A stretch of 22,798 nt of DNA, from contig JAYQWG010000031.1 of NCBI GenBank assembly GCA_038150225.1, positions 1 to 22,798 on the forward strand. Direction: 5' to 3'. The DNA is from Lucifugimonas sp038150225 (GTDB taxonomy: Bacteria; Chloroflexota; Dehalococcoidia; Lucifugimonadales; Lucifugimonadaceae). Position 1 is the first letter of the stretch; the number at the start of each line of letters is the position of its first letter. A program made the translations under genes and the position numbers. Shown one piece after another: positions 1 to 7,058 of this stretch. Under the pieces are notes generated by a model. It made no database searches, was not told the origin of the DNA, and saw only the letters and a program-made list of their open reading frames with translations.

Positions 1-29
1 AAGGCCGCTGAACACTCAGCGGCCTTTTT
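1..29 (+). terminator. Intrinsic terminator hairpin
   Basis: An 11-bp perfect stem (AAGGCCGCTGA at 1-11 with its complement at 16-26) closes a 4-base loop and is followed by a T run at 25-29, the form of a rho-independent terminator for a plus-strand gene that ends before the window. The left arm begins with AA, so it could also act on the minus strand if more A residues lie before base 1. Confidence 0.85.
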
Positions 30-38
30 ACGGTTTTT

Positions 39-55
39 TGGTGGAGCTGGCGGGA
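39..55 (-). repeat. 17-bp copy of the tRNA-Ala 3' end (possible attachment-site remnant)
   Basis: These 17 bases are identical to 4665-4681, the 3' end of the tRNA-Ala gene including its encoded CCA, and lie in the same orientation. Beyond base 55 the sequence no longer resembles a tRNA, so this is a fragment and not a second gene. A direct repeat of a tRNA 3' end is the usual scar of site-specific integration at a tRNA. The block between the copies would be the inserted segment. No integrase is present, so this reading is inference. Confidence 0.6.
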
Positions 56-144
56 ATGTAAGCAGAGCCGTCGTTGACTGCTTTAAGCTCGGTGATTTCC
101 GGTGCCTAATGGAGAGTACGCTGAAGTACGCACCACCAATGAAC

Positions 145-981
145 TTAGTTTCTGCCGTGATCTATGGTGGAAAGAACTGGAATTGAGAGCTGGTCCGAGA
201 ATTCGTTGACCACGCTGCGACCGAAGATCCACCAGGTTTTACGATTGTGTTCAGGGCTACAGATCGCAAGTGATGCATCAAGGTTCAGATCAGAATCTCT
301 TACGACACTCGGGATGTCGCCAAAATCAACATTGATCGATACGTCGATCGCGTTATCTCGGAGAGAAGCCACCTTACGGTCCAGATCTTCCACAATCCTA
401 TCGATCACGGGGTCCGTTGCATACGGTATTGGCAAAGGGTGAGGTTGCACAGCTGCCAGGATTCCAACTGCGTGCACGATCGCCACGTCACATTCAAGCT
501 GCAAAGCCCAGTCTTTCGCGGTGGAGAGGAGCACCTGTGAATCAGATTCATCATCAATCGGTACCACAAGGTGCTTGATTTCTGATTGATTGTTTTCACG
601 CTGGTTCGGAACCTGAATCACCTGATCGGTTAGCCGTTCGGAAGGATCGGAAAACTGGTCGGAATCCGCAATCCTCTCGAAATCTCGGAGATCATCTTGA
701 CCCACGATGACGCATTCGAACGGCAGTTTGTTGTCGATCGATTCAGGCAGTGCATCGACCGGATCTGGAATCCTGACTATGTTTTCCGGTTCTTGAGTCT
801 GTATCTCGGTCGAGTTGTCGAAGATAGACCTGATTTCACGATCGCTGACACTCAAGTCGTCAGGCACAAGCAACGAAAGAGGAACGCCGGATTGGGAAGA
901 AAATCCTGCGGCAAAATCCAAAGCTTCGCTACTGGGTGATCTGGGATCGCAGAGCGCAGCGATTGACGTTTGTGGTTCCAT
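145..981 (-). CDS. Universal stress protein (UspA-like), two divergent domains
   Basis: The protein has two Usp-like alpha/beta halves. The first begins near SIAALCDPRS at the N-terminus; the second begins at IKHLVVPIDDESDSQ and contains IVHAVG, the usual Usp strand order. Usp proteins bind ATP or act as small stress and transport regulators in the cytoplasm. The ATP-loop region near the C-terminus (CSPEHNRKTWWIFGRSV) keeps only the GRSV part of the usual GxxGx9G(S/T) motif, so nucleotide binding is doubtful. An ATG at 981 was chosen; a TTG at 999 would add six residues, and neither has a strong ribosome site. The gene follows proX on the same strand after 117 bases and may belong to the osmoprotectant operon. 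In Halomonas the Usp protein TeaD modulates the ectoine transporter TeaABC, a possible parallel. The family is fairly sure and the role is inferred. Confidence 0.72.
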   Translation of the reverse strand: MEPQTSIAALCDPRSPSSEALDFAAGFSSQSGVPLSLLVPDDLSVSDREIRSIFDNSTEIQTQEPENIVRIPDPVDALPESIDNKLPFECVIVGQDDLRDFERIADSDQFSDPSERLTDQVIQVPNQRENNQSEIKHLVVPIDDESDSQVLLSTAKDWALQLECDVAIVHAVGILAAVQPHPLPIPYATDPVIDRIVEDLDRKVASLRDNAIDVSINVDFGDIPSVVRDSDLNLDASLAICSPEHNRKTWWIFGRSVVNEFSDQLSIPVLSTIDHGRN

Positions 982-1022
982 GTTGCGGCTTTCTGGCAAA
1001 CAGGCAACCGCCTTGACGACTA

Positions 1023-1063
1023 ATCACACGTTTTCCAACCAAAGGTTGATCGTGTCGTGTGAT
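1023..1063 (-). repeat. Nested inverted repeat between proX and usp
   Basis: Arms ATCACACG (1023-1030) and CGTGTGAT (1056-1063) are perfectly complementary, and a second small stem (CAACC / GGTTG around AAA) lies inside. On the minus-strand transcript this is a two-part stem-loop just ahead of the usp gene. The T run on that strand precedes the stem, so it is not a normal terminator of proX. It could be an operator, or a processing or stability element. Confidence 0.5.
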
Positions 1064-1098
1064 CGAAAAAAGAAGGCTGCCTGTTTCCGAGGAGCTAT

Positions 1099-2157
1099 TT
1101 AACCGGCTGCTTTAGCCTGGTCGAGCCATGAGTCCCATGTCGATTGGTTTCGTGAAATCCAATCGTCGACGTGGCGTTCGATGTCCACCTGTGAGTCTTC
1201 ACCCTGGTTCATCAAGTTGTTCTGACCAGAAACGTCAGCTAGTGCAAGGCCCATCACTTCGAAAAGCTTTGCAGCAGCGGGGTTCTCAGACAGGAATTCT
1301 GAATTGGCTACTACCTGGATGTCGCTAGCTGACCATCCGGTCAACAGGGGATCATTTACTGCCCCAACGATTCCGGAGTGGGTTTGATCAGCTTCAGTAA
1401 TGTCCAGTGGTGATGAAGCCCTAGTTACACCGATCCAAACAACGTCTTCACCCGGTGAGAGAACATCTACCGTCCAGTTTGGAGTCCATGTATAGAACAG
1501 TACATGCTCACCATTCTGGTAACGAGCTATAAGGTCTGCCATTGCAGCGTTGTAGTCTGCGGTGCCTCGATCAATGAACTCATCTAGCCCAAGATCATCC
1601 CAATGGTGTGCTTGAATCTCGTGGCAACCCCACCCGTTGGGGCATCCCAGGAAATTAGCTTTGCCATTTCCGTCGGTATCGTAAGCAGCCGCAACTTCAG
1701 GTCGCTCGAAATCTGCAAGGGTGGTGATTCCGAATTCGTCTGCACCAGCTTTGTCGACGAGGTAGCCCTCGAGTCCACCAACAGGAATCACGGTACCGGC
1801 AATTTCAGCACCATTTGAGAAGAGATCCTCGTACTGAAAATGTGCAGGGAACCATCCGTTCGCCCAGTAGTCCACGTCACCAAGTGCGACTTGTTGGTAG
1901 AAAACAGGGTTGTCCAGTTCAAGGAAGTCTTCAACCTCGTACCCAAGCTCTTCTAGAGCACGCGAGTAAAGTGCCTCATTGAAGTAACCGGTATCCCAGG
2001 TGGCACGCGCGGGTTGAACGGTAATTCCTTCACCCGGTAATGAATCACCAGACGTTCCAGAGTCACCGTCATCGCTTTCGCAGCCCGCTAACGCGAACGC
2101 AAACAATGCCAGCATTCCGAAGAGGATTAGCAGTCTTTTTTTGTTTGTAAAAGTCAT
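1099..2157 (-). CDS. proX: Glycine betaine/proline betaine ABC transporter, substrate-binding lipoprotein
   Basis: The 352-residue product starts with a basic, hydrophobic signal peptide ending in the lipobox LAGC (Cys about 25), then a short Asp/Ser/Gly-rich linker, so it is a membrane-anchored lipoprotein. The mature part resembles E. coli ProX throughout: GITVQPARA near the start, the SRALEELGYEVE segment, WANGWFPAH, the paired cysteines of GCPNGWGC that form a disulfide in ProX, YTWTPNW, DVVWIGV, NPAAAKLFEVM and a C-terminal HVDDWI. The conserved tryptophans that cage the quaternary ammonium of betaine are present. It captures glycine betaine or proline betaine outside the cell and delivers it to ProW. 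It is the third gene of the proVWX operon, 19 bases after proW. A lipid-anchored ProX, in contrast to the free periplasmic enterobacterial form, suits a monoderm cell. Confidence 0.93.
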   Translation of the reverse strand: MTFTNKKRLLILFGMLALFAFALAGCESDDGDSGTSGDSLPGEGITVQPARATWDTGYFNEALYSRALEELGYEVEDFLELDNPVFYQQVALGDVDYWANGWFPAHFQYEDLFSNGAEIAGTVIPVGGLEGYLVDKAGADEFGITTLADFERPEVAAAYDTDGNGKANFLGCPNGWGCHEIQAHHWDDLGLDEFIDRGTADYNAAMADLIARYQNGEHVLFYTWTPNWTVDVLSPGEDVVWIGVTRASSPLDITEADQTHSGIVGAVNDPLLTGWSASDIQVVANSEFLSENPAAAKLFEVMGLALADVSGQNNLMNQGEDSQVDIERHVDDWISRNQSTWDSWLDQAKAAG

Positions 2158-2176
2158 AAGTCTCCTACTAGTTTGT

Positions 2177-3112
2177 TTAGACCTTTGCAGTATCGGTACC
2201 CCCGATACGCAACAGGTTTCTGAGTTTGTTAAGAACGCCTCGTACTGACGTTTCAGGTGAAGGAGCTTCAGAGTTCCCGAGAGATTGAGTCATTCGATCG
2301 AGAACGATTGCCAGCAGGACAAGCCCGACACCACCTACTGCTCCTGAACCAAAATCGAGCGCTCTGATACCTCTGAGTACTAATTGGGCGAGGCCTGGAG
2401 CACCGATGATTGATGCAACAACGACCATAGAGAGAGAAAGCATTAACGTCTGATTTAGACCGGCCATGATGGTCCGCATCGCCAGCGGTATTTCGACATC
2501 AAACAGCACTTCTCTTGGAGAAGCGCCGAACGAATACGCGGCTTCAACAACCTCACTGTCGACCTGGCGAATTCCAAGATTGGTTAGTCGAATCATGGGT
2601 GGTATTGCGAATACAACGACGGCGAATACACCACCTACGGCTCCGAGCCCAATGAGCATTACCACGGGTATCAGGTAAACAAAACTAGGTGTCGTCTGCA
2701 TCGCATCAAGGATGGGGCGGAGTATGATCTCGAATCTATCGCTCTTAGATGCTGCGATACCAACTGGCACTCCGATAATTACGCTAATTACCACCGATGT
2801 GACGATCAGAGCGAGCGTGGTCATGGTTTCATCCCACACATCCAAATGAGGCAGAATCGGGTTCCATCCCCCCAGGATTCCGAGTGAAACTGCGGTGAAC
2901 AGCGAAACTTTCCAGCCAGCAAGTCGCCATGCCAAAAGCACTATCGCAATCCAACCAATCCCGTCGGTTAGACCTACCATGCCATCGTTGAGTTGATCAA
3001 ATGACCAGTCCACAGGAGCTTTGAGAGCCTGAAAGAAATCTCTGAAATTTGTAGCCAGCCATGGCACAAACGAATCTGCCCAATCGTCGAGTGGAATTAC
3101 TATTTTTTCCAA
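2177..3112 (-). CDS. proW: Glycine betaine/proline betaine ABC transporter permease
   Basis: The 311-residue integral membrane protein matches ProW. The N-terminal IPLDDWADSFVPWL segment corresponds to the conserved IPLDSW region. LDAMQTTPSFVYLIPVVMLIGLG precedes the EAA loop (EAAYSFGASPREVLFDVEIPL), and NQTLMLSLSMVVVASIIG with ILDRMTQ-like VLDRMTQSLG follow. The EAA loop docks on the ProV ATPase, and the permease forms the betaine channel. The start is a TTG at 3112, because no ATG or GTG lies in frame upstream and the conserved N-terminus begins right after it; the ribosome site there is weak, so coupling to proV translation is possible. The E. coli protein has a longer N-terminal tail that is missing here. 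Confidence 0.93.
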   Translation of the reverse strand: MEKIVIPLDDWADSFVPWLATNFRDFFQALKAPVDWSFDQLNDGMVGLTDGIGWIAIVLLAWRLAGWKVSLFTAVSLGILGGWNPILPHLDVWDETMTTLALIVTSVVISVIIGVPVGIAASKSDRFEIILRPILDAMQTTPSFVYLIPVVMLIGLGAVGGVFAVVVFAIPPMIRLTNLGIRQVDSEVVEAAYSFGASPREVLFDVEIPLAMRTIMAGLNQTLMLSLSMVVVASIIGAPGLAQLVLRGIRALDFGSGAVGGVGLVLLAIVLDRMTQSLGNSEAPSPETSVRGVLNKLRNLLRIGGTDTAKV

Positions 3113-3151
3113 CTGAAAAACAAACTTTCTCTGGAGTGGAGTTAGGTGCGC

Positions 3152-3180
3152 CTAATAACCCGAATAGCGGGTTGGATTAG
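3152..3180 (-). repeat. Intercistronic stem-loop at the proV/proW junction
   Basis: AACCCG (3157-3162) pairs with CGGGTT (3168-3173) around the loop AATAG. Outside a two-base bulge, CTAAT (3152-3156) pairs with ATTAG (3176-3180). The outer arm includes the proV stop codon. No T run follows, so it is more likely a stabilising or processing hairpin that sets transporter subunit ratios than a terminator. Confidence 0.6.
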
Positions 3181-4376
3181 TTGACCGGAACAGGTGCTAC
3201 GAAGTCGTTCTGGAGAAGGGCGCCAATGATGTCCGTGGGGTCGGCATGTCCTGCCAACCGACCACGTCTATCGACCGCAGTCAGACACCGACCCTCGGAT
3301 GCCGCCGCAAATGCGTCCATGAGCACAGTGCTGGTCGGCGCTACCTGGGTTGGTGTCCCCAACTCTTCGCACGTTGTAACCCCGGTGTCCAGGGCATTGG
3401 TCAGGTCTTCTCGGCTGACGCAGCGCTCAGGTTCCCCATCGCGGGTGATTACGCAACATGCGTCATCATCATCCGAAATAGACTTCAGTGCATCTTCAAC
3501 TTTGCATTCGGGATTATCGATCGTATTGATAGGACGCATTACCGACCACAGGGTCAGAACTCGTCCGCGATCAACATCCCGGGTGAAGTCGTGTACATAT
3601 TCAGATGAAGGTGTGTTGATGATCGATGTGGCTGAACCTATTTGCTCAACTCGACCATCTCGCATGATTGCGGTTCTCTCACCGATTTTCAAAGCTTCAT
3701 TTAGATCATGCGTAATGAAGACGATGGTCACACCCAGCTTGTCGTGGATGTTCAGCAGTTCATCTTGCATGTCACGCTTGATCAAAGGATCCAAGGCGCT
3801 GAATGCCTCATCCATCAGAAGGATATCCGTGCCGGCAGCCAATGCTCGTGCAAGACCAACTCGCTGACGCATTCCGCCGCTGAGGTTGTCGGGTCTGTAA
3901 TTTCCCCAGCCGCCTAAGCCAACGAGATCAAGTGCTTCTTCTGCTCGAGACGTGCGTTCGTCTTCAGCTACATTGCGTACTTTCAGGCCGTACTCGACGT
4001 TGTCGAGGACACTCTTATGGGGCAGTAATGCGAAATGTTGAAAGACCATCGAAACTTTCGATCGTCTAATCTCGCGAAGTTCGTCTGAAGAAGCTGCAGT
4101 GACGTTAGTGTCTTCAAAATAAATGTTTCCTGCAGTTGGTTCATAAAGCCGGTTAATACAACGGATGAGAGTAGATTTGCCAGAACCAGACAAACCCATA
4201 ACCACAAAAATCTCACCAGGATTTACGTCGAAAGATACGTCTACAACACCGACTACATTTTTAGTTTTGGCGAGGATTTCTTCTTTAGACAAACCTTCGT
4301 TTAGAAGTTGAATTGCACGATCAGGTTTGTCGCCAAAAATTTTGTAAACGTTTTGTAATGAGACTCCGCTAGAGAT
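3177..4376 (-). CDS. proV: Glycine betaine/proline betaine ABC transporter ATP-binding protein, probable ATC start
   Basis: This is the ATPase that powers betaine import. Counting from the proposed start, it shows Walker A GLSGSGKST (about 61-69), the Q-loop MVFQHF, the signature LSGGMRQR (about 165), Walker B ILLMDEAFSALDP (about 185-197) and the switch histidine in FITHDLNEA, then a divergent pair of CBS-like repeats at the C-terminus, as in ProV and OpuAA, where they sense ionic strength. The first conventional start in frame is a TTG at 4292, but the 28 codons before it are open and encode residues such as LQNVYKIFGDKPDRA and LNEGLSKEE, which match the conserved N-terminus of ProV. They begin at ATC 4376, six bases after a strong GGAGG, giving 399 residues, the length of E. 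coli ProV (400). No ATG, GTG or TTG occurs in that stretch. Either ATC is the start or an ATG was misread. The gene leads the operon. Confidence 0.92.
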   Translation of the reverse strand: MSSGVSLQNVYKIFGDKPDRAIQLLNEGLSKEEILAKTKNVVGVVDVSFDVNPGEIFVVMGLSGSGKSTLIRCINRLYEPTAGNIYFEDTNVTAASSDELREIRRSKVSMVFQHFALLPHKSVLDNVEYGLKVRNVAEDERTSRAEEALDLVGLGGWGNYRPDNLSGGMRQRVGLARALAAGTDILLMDEAFSALDPLIKRDMQDELLNIHDKLGVTIVFITHDLNEALKIGERTAIMRDGRVEQIGSATSIINTPSSEYVHDFTRDVDRGRVLTLWSVMRPINTIDNPECKVEDALKSISDDDDACCVITRDGEPERCVSREDLTNALDTGVTTCEELGTPTQVAPTSTVLMDAFAAASEGRCLTAVDRRGRLAGHADPTDIIGALLQNDFVAPVPVN

Positions 4377-4378
4377 GA

Positions 4379-4387
4379 CCCACCTCC
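4379..4387 (-). promoter_or_regulatory. Strong Shine-Dalgarno site deciding the proV start
   Basis: The minus strand reads GGAGGTGGG here. GGAGG (4387-4383) is six bases before the ATC at 4376 and is out of place for the TTG at 4292, more than 80 bases away. It supports the longer proV protein. Confidence 0.7.
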
Positions 4388-4664
4388 ACTAAAGTCGGCA
4401 ACAAGGCGCCCATAGATTTTTTAGCACTTTGCCTTTCTACGGCATCGCGGGCAATTCGTTACCAACTGATTGTTAGCAAGCACTCACCATATCAAACTCA
4501 CAACTTCAGCTTCGGTGTTCCGACCGAGTGTCGAGTCAATTTAGGATGAAACTTCACTATCGGGTCGATCAAAATAGGTGATAGTCAGCAATCCGCGATT
4601 GTTGGAGTGCTAACCCTAGAAGGATCGTGTCGCACCAATTAGGAAGTCATTCGCAAACTAGAAA
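4388..4664. other. Intergenic region upstream of proV, downstream of tRNA-Ala
   Basis: No convincing reading frame is present. The proV operon promoter should lie here on the minus strand, but I see no clear -35/-10 pair. A small inverted repeat (CAATC-CGC-GATTG, near 4590-4603) is present. If the tRNA-end duplication marks an island, its right boundary is at the 4664/4665 junction. Confidence 0.4.
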
Positions 4665-4740
4665 TGGTGGAGCTGGCGGGATTCGAACCCGCTACCTCTT
4701 CAATGCCATTGAAGCGCTCTCCCAATTGAGCTACAGCCCC
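4665..4740 (-). tRNA. tRNA-Ala (anticodon GGC), CCA encoded
   Basis: The minus strand folds as a complete 76-base cloverleaf. The acceptor is GGGGCTG with CAGCTCC (one G-T pair), the D arm GCTC/GAGC, the anticodon arm CTTCA/TGAAG with loop ATGGCAT (anticodon GGC, reading GCC alanine codons), the T arm GCGGG-TTCGAAT-CCCGC, then discriminator A and CCA. The 3' CCA is part of the gene. Its 3' 17 bases recur at 39-55. Confidence 0.97.
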
Positions 4741-4833
4741 GATTTCGAGGTGCGTTCAGCGGACCTCAGAGGTCAAACGCCTAACTAAAAAATCGTAGCA
4801 CAGGGTTGAGTAGTTTTAACGGTTTCACCGATT

Positions 4834-4861
4834 TAGATCCCTCGACTTCGCTCGGGACGCG
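4834..4861. repeat. Intergenic hairpin repeat, copy 1
   Basis: The unit runs TAGATCCCTC..ACTTCG..TCGGGACGCG and can fold as a short stem (CTCGA with TCGGG, one wobble). It matches copy 2 at 26 of 28 positions. The 4741-5057 region holds only these repeats and no gene. Confidence 0.75.
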
Positions 4862-4903
4862 ACTGTGCTCATGATTCTGGGTTGGTAAGCGATCACACCG
4901 TTC

Positions 4904-4931
4904 TAGATCCCTCCACTTCGGTCGGGACGCG
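4904..4931. repeat. Intergenic hairpin repeat, copy 2
   Basis: This is the same 28-base unit as 4834-4861 with two substitutions, 70 bases further on and in the same orientation. The bases before each copy (CACCGATT, CACCGTTC) are also similar, so the duplicated unit may begin earlier. Confidence 0.75.
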
Positions 4932-4947
4932 TGAAGTGATTTGTGTT

Positions 4948-4999
4948 GAGATCCCTCCATACTTCGACAATGCTCAGTACGGGCTATGGTCGGGACTCG
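4948..4999. repeat. Intergenic hairpin repeat, copy 3 with an internal insertion
   Basis: GAGATCCCTCCA starts like copies 1 and 2, and GGTCGGGACTCG ends like them, but about 25 extra bases (ACTTCGACAATGCTCAGTACGG and neighbours) sit between. The insert itself has the CTTCGAC..GCTCAG form of a second repeat family, so one repeat may be nested in another. Confidence 0.6.
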
Positions 5000-5057
5000 T
5001 CGATCTCGAGATCTGGCGTACGGAGTTCACATCGTTATTTCAAATGAGGCATTGCCT

Positions 5058-5906
5058 CTAATCGTATGAGTCTGGGTCTTCTTCGTGTTCTTTGTACTCG
5101 GTACGGTCCCGCATTGGCAGTTCTTTCTCGGGATTTAGTTCTGTACCGGCATCGTCGACCGGTTCGTATCCGAGTACGGTTCGAGCTTTGTCGAGTGAAA
5201 AGATGTTCCAGTGGTTGTCGCTCATTGCGAACACGACTGTGTACATCAGGTCATCTGGTGCATCGACCGCTTTTACGTGTACCTGAGCGGTGTCTCGGTG
5301 AGAGAGCCACATTGAGAGTGCAGCCGCAGAGTGAGTCGGGTCGTTATCTGAAAGCGTCCAGCCAATGCGAATGTTGATCGAAGAGATGCCGAACCATTCG
5401 CTGTAATAACTACCGAGTCCTTCGGCGTAAGCCTTTGCTGCACCGTAGTAGCCGTCGGGGCGAATTGGGACGGTTTCGTCAATGAGTTTGAAGGGGAGTT
5501 TTACGTTTTCGTACTCGCCGGCGAGGATTGATCGGTACGTTTCGTCCCTATAGAAGCCGCCAATTGCGCGCTGCGAGCTTCTGAACACAACTCGTTTGAC
5601 GCCCATTTGTTTCGCAGCTTCATAGACGTTGTAGACACCAACTGCGTTGTTTCGCAGGGCAGATTCCCAGTTGGCGCTTACGCTTCTATCGGCGGCGAGG
5701 TGGACAACGGTGTCCTGTCCTTCGAACGCAGGGAGGATAGTGTCGAGCTCGGCGATGTTTCCGCGTAAATTGTGAGCGTCATCGAGTCCTTCGGTGCCGT
5801 ATCTGGACAACGAGGAAAGTTCGTATCGCTCTTCGAAATCGGGTCGTAAGGCGGAACCCACAAGCCCGCTAAGACCGGTGACGAGCACGCGTTTTTTGTC
5901 GGTCAT
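5058..5906 (-). CDS. NAD-dependent epimerase/dehydratase, uronate-dehydrogenase-like SDR
   Basis: The 282-residue protein is an extended short-chain dehydrogenase. The Rossmann motif TGLSGLVGS (about 10-18) binds NAD(P), VVHLAADRS is the fourth-strand motif, RVVFRSSQRAIGG supplies the catalytic serine (about 110-111), and Tyr154-x3-Lys158 in YYGAAKAY is the catalytic pair. The pattern NVYEAAKQMGVKRVVF..S, then RPDGYYGAAK and INIRIG, is closest in my memory to uronate dehydrogenase (Udh), which oxidises galacturonate or glucuronate to aldarolactone. Substrate identity is inferred; a UDP-sugar epimerase-like role is possible, though the protein is short for that. It lies 56 bases downstream of the flippase-like gene on the same strand. 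The C-terminus is very acidic (EHEEDPDSYD). Confidence 0.82.
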   Translation of the reverse strand: MTDKKRVLVTGLSGLVGSALRPDFEERYELSSLSRYGTEGLDDAHNLRGNIAELDTILPAFEGQDTVVHLAADRSVSANWESALRNNAVGVYNVYEAAKQMGVKRVVFRSSQRAIGGFYRDETYRSILAGEYENVKLPFKLIDETVPIRPDGYYGAAKAYAEGLGSYYSEWFGISSINIRIGWTLSDNDPTHSAAALSMWLSHRDTAQVHVKAVDAPDDLMYTVVFAMSDNHWNIFSLDKARTVLGYEPVDDAGTELNPEKELPMRDRTEYKEHEEDPDSYD

Positions 5907-5962
5907 TCAACTTACCTAAGACATTCGTCGGTTTAGCTTTTTTGCAGGGCGACGATGTTAGC

Positions 5963-7039
5963 TCAGCTTTGAGCCTGTGTCTCAGTCGAGTTGTTTCGAG
6001 CCTTGGCTGCATGCCACGCGACGAACAGTATTCCACCGAACAAGATCACGCTAAGCCAGCTGATAGTTCGGTCGATGGCCACGAGGCTGATCGAGTCGGC
6101 ATCGGACATTCCGAACAAAATCAGCAGACCGGTGAGTCCACCTTCGACGAACCCGAAACCACCCGGGGTTGGGATTGTGGTGAGCATCGCGTTCGCAAGA
6201 GCTGCGAACAAGATGATTCCGAAGGAAATGTCGAAGCCCATAGATTCGGCAACGAAGTAAAACCTTGCCACTTCGAGCAGCCAGCCGATGATTCCCAGAG
6301 CAATTTGCGGAGGTATCCCTCTGCCTGAGAAACTCCCAAGAGTCCCCTTCTGGAAGTTCGTGTAGGCGTTCGCCAATCTGCCGGGGAGCCTATTTGAGAT
6401 TCGATCACCTGCCAGTCGCATGACTAACAGTCCAAGAATCAATACTCCTACCAGGACGAACGCAGCGAAAACGACCCAGCCTGGAACTTCAGAATCACCT
6501 TCGAGAGAAAGCCATATTGCAGCAAATAAGACGAGCAGGAGAACCGCAGCCATATCCTGGACTCGTTCAGCAAGAACGGTGCCGAGACTTGAAGGGAAGT
6601 CGCTGCCTGACTCTTTTGCGAGCGCCCACCCGCGGTACGCGTCGCCGAGTCGTAAGAACGCTACTGAGTTGGCAAACCATCCCATCAGGATGATGCCCGA
6701 CAACGCAAGTGTGCCTGGTACTTTGTCGCCGTTAGAACCCCCGATATTTGCGGTCTTGGCGAGTTGCCTCCATCGCAATCCCCTGAACCAGAAACTCAGG
6801 TAGTAGAGGACAAGCGCCAGCAAATATTTTGCGGGGTCGACGTTACGAATGTTGGTCCATACCTCATCCCATTCGAAGTCGAAGATTCGCCAGAGTGCAA
6901 ATCCGAGCAAACTTGCACCCACGACGATTGCAATAAGCGTGGGCAGAGAAAGGACTCGTCGACGCAATGTTGACGCATCGGGCATTCCATTGCCGTTGCG
7001 CTGTTCAGGCGGACTTATTTGAGGTTTTTCGCTGCTCAT
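5963..7039 (-). CDS. Lysylphosphatidylglycerol synthase TM-domain / UPF0104 flippase-like membrane protein
   Basis: The 358-residue protein is hydrophobic, with about eight or nine membrane segments after a 28-residue hydrophilic N-terminus. It carries family hallmarks: an N-terminal segment followed by YYLSFWFRGLRWRQL, then GWFANSVAFLRLGDAYRGWALAKESG, VLAERVQDMAAVLLLV, and a late PTPGGFGFVEGGLTGLL segment. The family (AglD/YbhN/MprF N-domain type) is thought to move lipids or lipid-linked sugars across the membrane. The soluble MprF synthase domain is absent, so lysyl transfer itself is not expected. It starts 19 bases after rsmG, so it is probably co-transcribed with it. The ATG at 7039 is a reasonable start. 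Confidence 0.82.
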   Translation of the reverse strand: MSSEKPQISPPEQRNGNGMPDASTLRRRVLSLPTLIAIVVGASLLGFALWRIFDFEWDEVWTNIRNVDPAKYLLALVLYYLSFWFRGLRWRQLAKTANIGGSNGDKVPGTLALSGIILMGWFANSVAFLRLGDAYRGWALAKESGSDFPSSLGTVLAERVQDMAAVLLLVLFAAIWLSLEGDSEVPGWVVFAAFVLVGVLILGLLVMRLAGDRISNRLPGRLANAYTNFQKGTLGSFSGRGIPPQIALGIIGWLLEVARFYFVAESMGFDISFGIILFAALANAMLTTIPTPGGFGFVEGGLTGLLILFGMSDADSISLVAIDRTISWLSVILFGGILFVAWHAAKARNNSTETQAQS

Positions 7040-7058
7040 TTGAGTGATGAGTAATGAT

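Noticed and set aside
3181..3867. A 228-residue open frame on the plus strand opposite proV
   Set aside because: It is the antisense shadow of an unmistakable ABC ATPase, has low-complexity Ser/Arg/Thr content and no recognisable domain.
56..4664. An integrase or recombinase inside the putative tRNA-bounded island
   Set aside because: All coding space is taken by usp, proX, proW and proV; no recombinase motif was seen, so the island claim rests only on the repeat.
4834..4999. Repeats that could be read as a small CRISPR array
   Set aside because: Only two near-identical units are present, the third is interrupted, there are no cas genes, and the units form hairpins typical of intergenic repeats.
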